A DNA stretch of 64,000 nucleotides from Phallusia mammillata. Its lineage: Eukaryota; Chordata; Ascidiacea; Phlebobranchia; Ascidiidae. This document shows positions 11,901 to 26,900 of the stretch, in pieces. Location of the stretch: NCBI GenBank assembly GCA_003260075.1, contig QLIY01000376.1:63392-127391 (forward strand). Direction: 5' to 3'. A program made the position numbers and the translations under genes. Position 1 is the first letter of the stretch; every line of letters begins with the position of its first letter. A model generated the notes under the pieces. That model had not been told where the DNA came from. It did no database searches and saw only the letters and a program-made list of their open reading frames with translations.

Positions 11901-14900
11901 TAGTGTCAAACTATTGACTATTGGTTTTCCCCAAACCCTAAATTTTCCGCGACCCGATTTTAACACTTAAATTGAAAGTGAAACTAAATTTTTTGACAAT
12001 AAGTTTTACCGACCCGAAGTATTTGTTCAACCAACGTACGTGTTTTTAATTTTAAACCGTAATATCTCATAAGCCCATAAGTCCCTGATTGATAGTGTCA
12101 GGGTAAAACTATTGACCTGGATTCGAATCGATCCGAATTCTTTGAGCAAATAACTTCCATGACAATATGCTTTTGTCAACGCAGCTGTTTTGGACACACG
12201 CCAGGTTTACTACTCCAAACAGGCACTTTATACCTTATCCTGTAAATTTAATTGCGCTTGTGTTTTATTGCAGCAAACTGCTTGGGAGGAGACAGCTATT
12301 GTGAAAACGGTGGGGTCTGTTCCGGTGAAAACGTCTGCGAATGTTCGGCCGGTTGGCTTGGTTACCGCTGTTCATATCGTAAGTCTTTTTTACAACATGT
12401 TGACCTACATTTTGTCCTTTTACGCATTACAAGACTTTTTCGTAAATGCTGTTAAAAATATTGACTTTGAGAGTTCAGAGAATTATTGTAAACGTAGATA
12501 TTTGTATTGGCCTTCAATAAGTTTTACAACTAACTTAACGACTGTCAAAGCGAAACGAAACGTGTGTCGGAATTTGCAAAGTGCTTTTGTGATGTCTTAC
12601 TTAACTTTGAAACCACGTTTTGACTTATAGGGCCCAGATTGTGATGCCAATCAAATAACACGTCACGATATATTGCGGAATAGAAAACAAATAATATACC
12701 GTGGCAGTGTTTGCGGTTAAGCCCCCCTTCAGATTTATTGGGTTTATTTCATGTCACTCGCCTAGAATTCAACTGTAGCTGAGTTAATAAAATGCAACAG
12801 TCTAAAAGGTCAAGGTTCGGAGTTCAAACCTTGCTGCAGACGTGTATTTAAACTTGCATGTTTAAAACTTGTGTTTCGATTGTGCAGTTAAATATTTGGA
12901 TAGCGTATCATTATTCAATAGATCTAAAGCACTGGTTATTATTCTTTTAGCGTTCGTACGATCTTAACGTTTATGAAATTTCTTCACACCCCTTGTTTTA
13001 AATGAATCACCGAAGTAGGCTAAATGAAATTGTAGAAATATATAAAGTTACATACAACATTTTTTCACCAATTTAGTTTACAAAAAATGTCTTTTAAGTA
13101 ACCATAATTGAAACCATTTTTCTTAAATTGGTCAACACAACTTTAATGTTGACAACCTCGCAACCCCTTGCGTCCTTGGTTGCTATTTATAACAATATTT
13201 TTACCAGCAAAACACGATCCGGACTATCACAGTATAACAGCGTCTGGTGTATACTCCTTTCCCTCATCCGTTTGTTCCGTATACGGTCTGGGTCACATGA
13301 CAACATTTGATGGAACGTCATTTACCTTCGGAGGTTCATGCAGTTACGTCATATCGTCTTCCCAGGATAAAACCAAGCAGGTAGGACCATAATGTTTTTT
13401 TGTAATATCGGCCCCAGAAAGCCCGAACCCGAAAAAACAAGGCCGAAACCCAGATTTCTTTAACTAAGCCAGAATTATAAACGTGTATTGCTCTTCCAGC
13501 AGTTTTTATTGTAAATAATCGCCGTTTCGACGTCCCATACAGGACACCTTCATCAGGATAATCGACCAATTACCCTGAATTAGACCCAAAAGAGGGTAAA
13601 ATGGCGGCAAAAATGACTTCAAGATAGTCCCGAATCAAGCCTGTTTAGGAGTTGCAAATAACCGGAGTTTGAAATATACGAATTGTGTATGTCACGCAGA
13701 TATGCGCAACTTGTATATCCGTCAACAACTTAAATTTGACATTCAAACATTTGCCGTTATAGATCGTGATAACACGGAAGCAGGATTGTACTTCACAATC
13801 TGTAAGCTGCGTGGAGAGTGTTGCTTTGTACTCTGGCGCCCAACAGATTGTCAAAATTGATTCCAGTCTCGCAGTTTACTTCGAAGGAAATAAGTAAGTC
13901 ACGTATTTTCTTGTGTATTTTGTTGACTTAGGAATATTCGTACCACGGGCTGCACAACAAATCAATACTAAGAATATTTGAAACACTAAAAACGATCTGT
14001 ACCCAAGTTTATTGACGAATATAGCAGCCCAAATAGACCTAAAATGCGTCATGCTTTATTATTCAAACGTTCCGGCAAATGCTTATGCCTTCGTTGGTGG
14101 TATCTTTTTTCCAGTATCTTTTTTTATAGTTTTGCGTGTTTTCAAACGAGAAATACTTTTATTCCAGATTAACATAAAACATAAGAAATAAATTAAATGA
14201 GTTTTTCATAACGCTTTCTAAATCTAATAAAAAAGTCAACAGTAAATAATGAAATTATATAGCTTTTAACTTGTTTAACATTTTTAATTTGACCGTTTTT
14301 AGTGTAAGTCTCCCGCACGCCAAATATGGAATTTCCACCTACCAGACAGCTTGGCACATCATTATTAAGACGGACACTATGAAGTTGCTGGTTGACAAAC
14401 AAACTTTTGCCTTATATCTCTCCGTGCAACAGTCTGCTGCTGGGACTCTCCTAGGACTTTGTGGCAACATGGATGGCGATGCCACCAACGATATGCAAGG
14501 TAGGTCTGGTTATTAATTAATCCACGCTTTCTGTAGAAAAGAGCAAACAAAATTGAGATTTGGGCAAAAAATAAGAAAATTAGGACCAATTGTAATAAAC
14601 CAGGCCTAATGAAAAGTGTCATACCAAATCCAGTCGGTACCTCAAGCATACCCCAAATGGCAAGACATGAACTAGAAAAATTACACCTGCGGTGGGATTC
14701 GAACTCTTGACAACAGCCTCTCCACGCTACTTTTAGCCAAATGCCAAAATGTTTGCAAAATTTTAAACGGTGGGCTGCACAAAACTTGCTTGAAATTCAA
14801 TTCAAAAGCTTTCTAAATATTTCTTTTTTATATGCCACGTATATATTTCCTACTTAACAAAACTTTTCATATTACCGTTATCGCCACCCCTTACTCTGAA

Positions 14901-17900
14901 GTCGAGCGCAATTAAGCACTTGTAAATGTTGCAGAAGTTTTAGCAGGTGCGATTGCAGTGCCCTTTGCAATTAAACAAAAATTTACATAAACCGACCTTG
15001 CCAAAATAAATTGTCCTGCCTTCAAGGCCTTGAGCTTGTACTTGAAAATGCCAAGTTTGACATCACGGTCGCATGTCACGTTTTTGGGTCGACCGAAACT
15101 TCCCGTCTCAAGTAGCTTGGTTAGCATCGAAAATCAGGTCAACTTTGATCAGCAAACAAAGTCTGGAAAATTGCGGACGTGACTTGAGTGCAGGAGATCA
15201 AAAATATTGACTGTGTATGACTAATCGAGCAACGATATATTGACAAGACTGATCAAAAGCAAACTTATTTTGGAAAGTGAAAAGCATCGGCCCGCAGCTT
15301 CAGAACAATGAAGACTTTGATTCGAAAGTTTTACAATTTACGTTTAAGACAAATTACCCCCCGAATAGTTAAGTTTGATCAAACAAAAACGTTGATCTTA
15401 TTGCAGTAATGAATTTGGTATTACTTTGGGTCTTTGTTAGGCAAAGGGAGAAACTCATTTTGTGGTGGGAGACAATAAATTTCGTGCGATTGGATTTTAT
15501 CGTATGTCATAAACAAGTGTACAAAACTCTTTGTGGCATTATACGAGGCTTGTTAAACTTAATTCTTGTCCATAGCAGTAGCGAATAAATTAAAAAGCGT
15601 GAAAAACAATAAAGTAGTTTCTTACAATTTTTTTGTTTTATTGGAAGAGAGGAATCATTAGCTCCAAACGAAGCCCCATTTAAAGGGTGTACATTTACCC
15701 CTCCTAAACAAACTTATAGTGTTTCTCAACCTGGGAATCTCGGCACATTTGAGGGGGTCGTCAAGACACAACCAAACACAGAATGCTTTCGTTCGTACCA
15801 AAAAACGTTTCCGTGACTTCTGTTTAAAAGTTTGTGATGGCATGAACCATAACCACATTTTGAGGGATTTCTGTACAGCAAAAAGCCGAACTGTTACAAT
15901 GAGGTTTGGTAGTGGAATGATGATCACATTCTGGTAGTAAAACTTAGGGTCGCAAAGTGAAAAAGGTTGAGAGCCACTATTGTATGGCAGAGAATTGACC
16001 TTTAGGGCGCCCGTGCTTTGCAGCGATAAAGGTCTTGATAATAAAAGGCGACAATTTGAGTTCTTCGTGGCCAAGCATAAGTAAATATTTGGCACTTTGT
16101 CTTACGAGGAGCTAGACCTTATTATGACCTCTAGGAAATTTCGATTCTTAATTGCTTTGAAAAGTCAACTGACCTGACACTTGCGACCCTGAACGGTACA
16201 GAGAAATGAATAAAATGCTTATAATATGACGCATGGAATAGTTTCAGATAAAACGTGTAGTCAGAAATGCTTTGACTAAGGTCGTTAAAACTAAACGATT
16301 TCCACACATAATCATTCTCCCCTTGACTGTTAGCGATGTTAGTTGTTTTTCAAGTTCTTTTTCGTTTCTACATTTCCTTAGTTGTGCTAAAATTACAAAA
16401 ATTGCAACAAACGCAGACCGCATAAGGCCACAGTTGACACTTAGAAAAAATGACTGAAAGGTATATGACTAACGTTTGTAATGTATCGACGACATGCAAA
16501 TGGTTTGGGCAGAGTGTGTACGAATCATTCCATAGCGATTGAAAATATTTGGAAACGGTTTTGTTTTGCCGCAAAGCTTTCTAATCTAAGTGCGAACAGA
16601 CAATGTTTTTTTTTCTGGAATCTAAACCCGTTTTTTTTTTCAAGTTACTTCTCGTAACAGTTTGAATTTAATATTAGCAACAACTTTAACCTATGAGGTT
16701 TTCATTCCTTTTGAGTAATCGCCAGAAATATGTCGCAATGTTGACATTTTGTCACATGGCGTCGCAAGCAATCGTTTAACCCGGTTTTGTCTACGAGATT
16801 TACAAAAGGGTATTTCAACACAATACGTATGTCAAACCCAAGTTGGCCAAGCAAATTCCTAAAGTCACCGTTAAAACGGGCCGCCGATGTGTTTTATGAG
16901 TGTGGTTTTGTTTTAGAGTGTCTGGGGTGTGTGGAATCCCCCTTGCCTGGTTTTATAGAGCGCTTGTGGTCAACTGGAATGGCGGGAATAAGAGCAACTA
17001 ATATTAACCAGATGTGGGCGTGGAGAAGGCTGGGCATGCTTGTAGAGTTCGGGAGGATTCGTCCCCGGGAGTGTCCTGGGTTCGAACCCCGTGAAAAAAA
17101 AATAAAAAAAAAATAAAAAAAATAATACGTTTTTGCAGCTGTAGCCAACAGAGATCAGTTTCAATGCAACATAAACTGAATAACGTACAGCAGAATATTA
17201 AAACTGGTTTTCATGATAAACTGATTAGAGTTATAAGCGCTCCCGTACCTGATATTTTAACAACCTGAATTAGGCCCGAAAGTTGGTAAAGAGTGTGAAG
17301 TCAGGCCCGAATCAAGCCTGTTTTCGTCAAAGTTGACCGACCAAAAAAGTCCGACCCGACTTACTACGTTTATATTTCGCCACCCAACAAATTACTTTTA
17401 TTTATTAGACGTGTCGGTTTAGCCATCATCAGTAATAAACACTCTTGCTTAGTGTTTTATTTTGACACACGATTTAAGAAAAACATTTAACTTACATAAT
17501 TATTTAGACTTTATGTACGTATTTCACATTCGCATCATAGAATGCCCAATTTACACCCAACATTCGCTGCTATAAGCGAAGTGTTAGGAGTTCTAATTCC
17601 ACCTTAAACTGTATGGCCAAAACCTTTAAAACTATACTCATAAATTTCAGCTTAAAACCAATAGAACTAAAGGCTAAATGGATGAATAATGATTGATGAT
17701 TGAATACAATTTGAATGTTGGCATCTATATGATGTGTTTTTTATGCTGAAGTAAACACTTTAACTACAAATGAAAGATTACGTTCCAGCGCAAAGCTCCC
17801 TGAATGAATGTCCCAAGATGTTTGCCAATCAGGTGCAATGTACACACGATAACGAATTTCCTTGGAATTGAACCGTTTTATCAGACTAAGTCATTATCCC

Positions 17901-20900
17901 CTAATCATAGTTAAACAATGTTCAAGTACTGGGACTGACACTTTAGCTTCTTGCGACATTTAACTTTCTTGAGAAATTTGTGCAATGTTTGTCTTGTCGT
18001 ACTTATGATGAAGGGTTAGAAACTTTGTCAATTTGTTTCGAAACAGGTTACGAAACTAACTTGGCAGGATTTATTGAACGTTGGCATCAAGTGGTTCCTG
18101 ACCGATTCTGCACTGCTTATGTTGCTCCCACGTCGTCATGCGATGATCAGGTAATGCTATACTTAAAGTAAGAATAATACATGGTTTTTAAATTGAGCAC
18201 AGTTGCATGCGGGCCCTAAATTGGAGTTGTATTCGCTGTTTTGGAGTGTTCGAATTGTACACAGAAAAATACATAAACCATAATTGTTTACATACGAAAT
18301 GTAATGTATTGTGAAGTAGGGACAAATTGTTGCATAATTGAAGCTTAACGTTTTAGCCCAACAAAAATTAAGCACATGTTAAAACATTTTTACACAGTTT
18401 TACTAATCACTGTCATATATTTAGGTGGAGCGAGAAATATGCAACGTTATTTATACGGACGCCTTCGCCCAATGCCGATTGAACGTGAGTGCCACTGACC
18501 TCTACGACCAATGTGTGTCTGACACCTGTCAGTGCGATCCTGACACACGTGACAATTGTCACTGTGCAATCCTGTCTACTTACGCACGTGACTGCGCAAG
18601 AGCTGGTTTTGATGTCGGCTCGTGGAGAACAGCGACGTCTTGTGGTTAGTATTATTGGGGAAAAATTGTCGACTATGATGGCCTTGTATTTTCAATTTCT
18701 ACTGTTTGTTTATGGTTTTGAACGTTTTTATAGTGCAACTTGATTTAGATTAAAAATAACCCATTTAATGATTTCAAGATCGTATTTGCCCTGGCAACCA
18801 AGAGTACTCCGAATGCGGTTGCCTAGCAACGTGTGCTGACCCTGGATCTGGTAACTGTGGCAACGAATGTGTCGATGGCTGCAAATGTCCAACAGGTAAA
18901 AAAAAATTCGCTATTATTTTTAGACGCATGTGCGAACTGATGTTTACTAACAACCCACGTGTTTTTGTTTCAAAAAAACGTAATTTTTGAATTAGCATAT
19001 AGTCAAGCCCATGGTGTCAAACTTTGAGTTGTAAAGAAAGATTTAATTTGTTCGAACTGATACAAAAACAAATAGAGTGAAATTTGTTATTAAATAGGAG
19101 GCGTGGAAAATGTACTTAATGTAAGTTCATGAACGTAGTATAGCTCTTCTGGCAATAATGTCTTACGTACCGACAATATGCAAATCTTATGAAGCCTTTT
19201 GCCCCACTTGTTGCGCAGTTCATAACCGCAAGGCTAAGTAAATATCAGTATCGTTTTCGACTCCTTATAGCAAAGCTGATTCTTGTTTCAAAGTACATTT
19301 TCTTGGCGGGGAACACCTCAAAAGCACTTCAAACTTATTCCCGACTGATAAATGAACGTTTAAGTATTTGCACAAGCTGCTTATCTCAGTCTCACAACGT
19401 CGTATGGAAAACACCACACTTGAAAACGTTACTTACATGTAAAGTCAATATCAACACCCTTTTAATGCATGTCTCTGTGTTCAATTTATTCCTGCCCTGA
19501 CAGACCCACGAAACCAAGCCATTAATGGAAGGCCAACGCCCTGACTAAAACACATCCCTTGTTTTTACCAGGTTTATACTGGGATGGAAATATGTGTGTA
19601 GAGCAGTCCCAATGCCCGTGCCTTCATAGTGGTATTCAATACAGGCCTAAAGAGAATATTTTAAGCGGGTGCCAGACGTGGTGAGTTTGGAGATAAATTG
19701 TGTTTTCGGGGTTTTCCACATGATAGTGGTTCTTTTAAGCATTCCATGACTCACTTGTTTTAAAATGTTTTTTCACCAAGCCTACTCATTTTTGTCATGA
19801 GAAAATGCATCTTTTAACACTGGCATACATTTTTTTAATTTAAGAAACAAAACCTTTCGGATAACTACAATAAAAGCAATTATTGATAAAAATCTGCAAA
19901 CTGTGTTTAATCTCAATCCGTTTCCTAAAAAACTTCAATGTTTAAACTGTTTTTGTTTTTAGCACTTGTGAAGGCTCAATCTGGTCTTGTTCTGAAACCG
20001 GTTCATGCGGAGGTTAGAACATTTCACAAATTTGCGTTTCTAGTGGTTTAACCGACAGCAGAGTTATTACTCTAGGATCACACTCTAACTTTGTTTAGTT
20101 TCACGTTTGTTAATAATGTCTAAAATATACATAAAAATAATATTGCTTTTATAAACGCATCAAGCCAATAAACGATAAGTAAGCTGCAGACAGTGCACAC
20201 TCTTTCGACGCATATAGCCTCATTAGCGCAGCTAGTGACAAAACATAGGCGAACTAGTTCCACCTGTAGTTCATGCGCAGTTGTTGCAACAGAATTGGTG
20301 AGGCATGGTTTTTCAGCTTGTTACTCCCAACAAATTGAAGTGGCGTTAGATTGCTACCCTAGCCACGTTTTGTCACCAGCTGCACTGAATCCTTACTTTT
20401 AATACACATGAAAATATATTTACCTAACATGAATTGTCACCAGCATTAAACGTTTGTGTATTTGATTTAAGCAACTGCGGGTGCTTATGGCTTCGGGCAC
20501 TTCCGGTCGTTTGACGGGACTTGGTTCGACTTTTCCGGCAGCCAGTGTCAATACCTATTTGCCGAAGATTTTATGAACGCCACATTTACGATCTACATCC
20601 ACGTCGAAACATGCGGCCTGGGGTCGTTGTATTCGTGTGTTACGTAAGTATGACGTAACTGTGTGTTTGTATGGTAACCTAGCACGTTGGTTTGTTATGT
20701 TATTGTGTATAGGAAAGTGAAGGTAATTGCAGCGTTGGACGAACAGTCTTATTTTATGATTCTTGGCAAAGATGGATATGTGAGTGTACAAAACGAACTA
20801 CAGACAACCCTGCCTGCAACAAGTGGTAAGTTATGGTAGTAACTGTAAAATAATTGATTTTGTTACGAATATTTTTAGCAGATTCTTGTTTACCTATGAA

Positions 20901-23900
20901 TTGGCACGAGTTCAGTTTTCGTATTAGATTAAGCATCTTGCCAAGACATAATATAAATTATCCTTAACCAGCTTTTTTGATGTTTGCATCTAGGCCCACT
21001 TTATGGCCACAAGTTGTCTCACTCGTATTCTGAAGTTGTTATCGGTTCAACCGGAGTTAGAGTTCTCTGGAGCGATGGAACGCTCATCCTTACCGTCCCC
21101 TCATCCTACCAAGGTCAGCTATTGTATTTCTATGTGTTGGCAATTTTAACCTTGACAAAAATTATAGAAAACAAAACGATAGCCAGAAAACAAATTGTAG
21201 CATAATTTATCCTTGTTGCATTTTTGTTTGCGAAACACATTTCAAATATTTTGATGAAGCAAATAAATTTAAATAAATATGAAATAAAGTGCCACGTTTG
21301 ATACTTTTGTTGGTAAAATAAATTCAAACAGAAAAATAGATATGGTTTATTGATAGCACAATATTTCATAAAAAAACGTTCTTTTCCAACTTTTGAGCCG
21401 TCGTTAAAGATATAGTTGTACTCGCAGCGGTTCTTTTACGCTTTTTATTTTATAAAACCGGGCTTAATGAAAAGATTTCGTTGGCAGGCAAATTGCGTGG
21501 TTTAGCTGGAAGCTACAATCACGTGACCACAGATGACTTGCAGGCGAAGAATGGCGAGGTAGCATCCACTGTGGTGTTCGGAAACTCCTGGAAATATCCT
21601 GATACTTGCCCTGAAGTAATGGCAAACCCAGTTAACCCTTGCGCGTCCAATTATATCCTTAGTGAGTCGCTTAAAATTGTTGAACTAAATAATATTTGAT
21701 ATATGGTCCAATGTTTCGACAAAACTCTTCAAGTTTTTACAGAAAAAAGAAAACTTTTTATTGAAGAAATGTTGTAATATGTTGAAGAAATTCAAATTAC
21801 GTAGGCTTATATTTTGCAAATCTTTTATTTAAGTTGTTTAAAGTGTATTGTACTACTTTGTTTGCAAAACTATTGATTAAATTCTCAAATTTTTGTTCTA
21901 GCACCATATGCTAGTATTAAAAATGGCGGTATAAAAGCATTCCTCGTTAAGTCTTTAAAAAACATACTTGCAAATTTTTCGTGGTGGAAAGCATGGCTTT
22001 TTCAGTACTTATGTGCATTAAAGATGTAGGTTTTAAAACCTTATGCGCTGACGGTAGAAAGTGTTTGCTTAAAGGCTTCCATCAATATATACTTTAAATA
22101 GCAATTACGTTTGTATTCAGGTTACTTTGGCAGTTCTATTTTTCTAAAGCATAATTTCAAAAGTTTTTGCGATATTTTGCCGTTAACAGACATTCAAGCC
22201 GAATTGACTTGTCGCATCATGGAAGGACCATTGTTTGCCGAGTGCCGTAGTCGTGTTCCATACGAGCCCTTCCGAAGCAACTGTCTCACTGCAGTATGCG
22301 GATGCGACAGTGGGGTTTTATCATGTGGATGCAAAGCTCTAGAAGCGTATGCAGATGCCTGTCTGAGAGCGAACATCGTTGTGGACTGGGCTAAAAATGC
22401 CAGTTGCAGTAAGTTGAAGCAGATTAAACAAAAACGCTTTTTGCCGTTGGGCCTATTATTCAGTATGATGTGGTGGGGCCAGGTTTTAGGCTAAGAAACA
22501 ATTAGTTTCATCTCGTTTTAAGATTACGAATGCCCGGTGGAACAAACCTATCAACCCAGCAGTACACGCTGTGGCAGCACTTGTAGAGGATTGGCCGGTC
22601 ATCAATATTGTTCAAGTGAAATCAAGGTGCAAGGATGCAATTGTCCTGTTGGTAAGTTCCTAAAATTATAGTGATTGTGTAATTTATAAATCCTGGTAAA
22701 TACTCTGGGAATCTTTCCCTGTTCTATTGCCGTTGTCGCAACGATTTCCACCTTTCATTATATATATATAAGTTCGGACTAATAGATATAGAAGTCCATT
22801 ATGGTAATTGAAACTATTGCTTTTGATAAGTATGTTTTTTTAGGCATGTACCTTTCCAACGATGGCTCGTGCATCAAAAAAGAAGATTGTCCTTGCTTTC
22901 AAAATGACGGAACTTGGATTGAAAATGGCCACGAGGTGTCGCCATCTACAGGGAGACGATGGTAAGTGAAATTATTTCTGCTCTTGGTCTTGGTAATTCA
23001 GATATACGGCTTACTACCACGCGTAAAACAAATTTTAATGTATTTTTTGCTTAAAACACTTGATATTATCAACACCTACGGGAACCTTAAACGACTAAAA
23101 AAGTAATAACCTTTTAAACTTCTTTACCTTTTAAACAACTCGCATCAATTTACTTTTAATGTCAAACTGCAGCTCCGCATTCCGATATGTTTGTGTGTAA
23201 CAGTGGTTTGTTAACGGTTTCGTATTACCAAGTACTTGGTTTGTTGTGCCATGGAAAATTATCTCGCGTAACAGTTGTTCCTGACACCTGAGTTAGATGC
23301 CCAATTTACGGTTATTTTATTTTGCAGCATCTGTACAGCCGGGATACTCGCTTGCAGCGGAGAAGGTTAGTTATTAATTTTACTCATTTTTTTGCTCCTG
23401 CAAGTTTCAGAAATCCAGGGTATATGAGGTTAGGTATTCCGTCTTAGTCGTGTATTTGATACCACATGTGACATATTGTTTTAACTGTTGAGATTTAAGT
23501 TTTATCGAGTCAAGAATAAGTTATACGAAGGATTTATAAATTCCTAGTGACATACATACATACAGACTGAAAACTTATACAGATACAGACTTTGACTGCT
23601 TTCTGTACTACATTTAATATTATACACCATTTAATGGTTTAAACGCTCGCATATCATTTATTTTATAGAGGACAGCTCCACCCCTAGCCCTGAAGCTTGT
23701 AGTGCAGATGAAGTTTATGTAGGTTGCAGTGCGTTAAAGTCTGCTGAACAAGGAATCGCATGCGCTCCGACCTGTGGTTACCTCAATCAGACTTGTCCGG
23801 ACACAACTTGCACTCCAGGTCAGTAAACGATGGAACTGATGCATCAAACCTGTATTTTGGACCAATAAACAATATGCTCATAACTTACAAAACTTCAGGG

Positions 23901-26900
23901 CCCGAAATGAGGCTAAAACAACTCAATTTTAACATTTGTACTTAAGCTTATTTTCAACCTGCTACAGAATTTGATAGCACGTAGGTACGTTATAGCATTA
24001 TGCTGTTATAAACTCGTCGAGGCAGTATTGTAAGCGGGCTGGAAATTTGGGATCAATACGAGAGTACAGGCCGGAATTAGGCCCAAAATTTGGTAAAATT
24101 GCGACACAAAAGGTGCCCAGTGTGAATAAAGCTTGTTTTATTCAAACTAAAGCCCGAACCCGATTAGGCTTACAATTTGGCACTAGTCCTGCAAGCAAAA
24201 CGATTTTGCTCGCACAAAATGTCGTAACAACAACGGCAAAAAAGGGTTGGATAAGAAAATGGAGAAAAAAAGAACAAAACATATTTTTCAAACGCAGACG
24301 CTTTTGAGTGACAAACGGTTATAATGTCAAAGGCGCACATCGTTAAATTTAACAGCATTACTGACGTTGTCACACTACATAACACGCCTTCTTTGCAAAT
24401 AACCAGGTCACCGCAAAATGTGCGAAAAAAACAACAGTTCATACGAACGTTGAACTGAAAATTTTCTGGTCCAATAACTTTTAACCCCATTGACGTTGTT
24501 TTGGGTTTACAACCTGTGTTGAATGTTTAAACAGCAAGGAGAAATATTTCCTTTACAATGCAATTGTTGCTTTCGAAACTCATAAAAGACACAGGCGATA
24601 ACTTCATTAGAGACCCTTCGAGGTTTTGTGTTTCCGATTTGCCTTGTTTACTTGACACTTACGCGGTTATAAGAAGTAAATTGCACAGTAACTAAGAAAC
24701 ATCAGGTTGTGACAAGCGTCTAGATGTCTACCTAAAGCTTTTGTTGAAAAACACAACATTAAGTGTTTTATGTCATTTTTGCAAATCACCTGTTCTAACA
24801 TAGTTCATAGAAACTAGTCCAACTTCTGTAAAGAAACATTATATTGATGTCCTTCTAGGATGCTTAAAGATTATCATATGTGACAGTTTATTATGCTCGA
24901 CTGACCCTTCTTGCCTCAAGATCCAAAGCAACTACTAGGCAACTTGGGTTTAATTAAACGCCTGGTTTACAATGAAATTGCATGTTGCGGTTATACATAA
25001 GTCCTCTGAGTTTTAAAAATGTAAATAATGTAGTTATAGGAATGTATAACGGGGGTTTCAAGTGTTGGTAAGGCTCAACCCTAACATTTGATTTGTTTTA
25101 GTGTTTTACTGTTAAACTCTCTTTAACAGGTTGTAGATGTAAAGCTGGCTTGGTACGATCTGGTGACAAGTGCATTAGCGCCACCCGGTGCCCGTGTGTG
25201 TTAGACGGCGTCGATTATCCACAAGGAACTGTAATCACTGAAGCGTGCCGAAAAATGTAGGCCATATAGTTATTTAAAGTTGTAATGTATAAAATGAAAG
25301 ACATAATTATCAAAAAAGGAACAATACATGTTTTTCCTTGAGCATCGAAACGTACTTACTCAAATATTATGGAATTTTGTTTGGCAAAACGGAAAAAAAT
25401 GCATCGTTTACTTTAAGCACCGAAACATACTCATTCAAATATAACAAAAAATACTACCACACATCTATTTTCCTATTTATTACCTAACCTAACCAATACT
25501 CTGCAATATTTACTAGGACATGTGGACCTGCTTCACAATGGGTGACCAACAACGCACGTTGTTACGATGAATGTAAGCTGACAGGTGGCAGGTTCTACCA
25601 CACGTTTGATGACAAGCAGTACACGTTCAACGGCGATTGTGACTACCTACTTGCCACTGACAGCTGTCACGGCAGTTTGTCAGATGTCACTGCCACCGAT
25701 TACGTGTACAGAGTGTCAATTAAAAGCCATGACTGTCCTGGTTCCAACCAGGCTATGTGCTTGACAACGGTTCATGTTGTGATTGGGGTAAGTGAACCTT
25801 TTTTTATTTTTTGTATGGTTGCCAACTATGCTGCCGTCAATGCACACTGTTTCGACCCATAGCGTTTCTTCAATGTAACTAGTGTAGCCACCTTACAGCA
25901 CTCCAATCGGTTGGGAGTAACAGGTTGAAAAGCTATGCCTCACCTAATCTGTTCAATGCCATAACTGGGCAAAAACTGAAGAAGACCTGGATCCACAATA
26001 GTAAAGCAACTGCTTTAAAACTCAATATGAAAGCTTGCTTATAATGTGACGGCTTCAAGCTTTTATATTGAAAGACAAATAACTGACTGTTTCATGTTCT
26101 CATCTCAATTTCTGTTACTATACAAAACTTGTAATAAGGGAATGCCAAATAGTGCTAAGATCTGAATAAATTTAAATTTTTAATGTATCGTAACGAAAAT
26201 CATCTGATCCTTTAGTAACTTTTGTGTCCAGGTTAGGCTCACCAAAAACATACAGTACACGTACAACCTATTTGAAAACTAAGATGGCAACGAAGCTCCC
26301 CCCCCCCTTCTCATCTCAATTTCTGTTACTATACAAAACTTGTAATAAGGGAATGTCAAATAGTGCTTAGATCTGAATAAATTTAAATTTTTAATGTATC
26401 GTAACGAAAATCATCTTATCCATTAGTAACTTTTGTGTCCAGGTTAGGCTCACCAAACACATACAGTACACGTACAACCTATTTGAAAACTAAGATGGCA
26501 AAGAAGCAAGAAAAAAACTAATCTTTCAACAGTTTAAATTTGAAATACGAGTTTGTAATTTACAGAAATACGAGTTTAACTTTGATGGCACAAACGACAC
26601 GCAATACACGATCATCAAAAGCCGGGACAATGTACCAGAACTCAATTCTATTCAAGTTACTGTATCTCGACGTGGTAGCTACATTATTGTGGACAGTGAC
26701 AACGGGTTGAGACTGACATGGGACCAGGCCACGACCGTTTACTTACAACTTGCAAATGATCTCAAGGTAATATTGTACATTTGTTTACATTGGACAAGAA
26801 TTCAAGTCTGGTTTATATCTCAAAAAATTAAGTTCAAACTTTTTTAAGTCTGGATTTAATTAGGACGGGAATGCATTGTACACCACCCGAATCTGGTTAA

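Noticed and set aside
14676-14760. Functional tRNA gene on the minus strand
   Set aside because: Good B box, but acceptor and anticodon stems do not pair convincingly; listed as SINE-like instead.
15658-16095. 145-codon minus-strand open frame in the D1 intron
   Set aside because: It runs across a hAT-like non-autonomous element, has no protein family features and no splice support.
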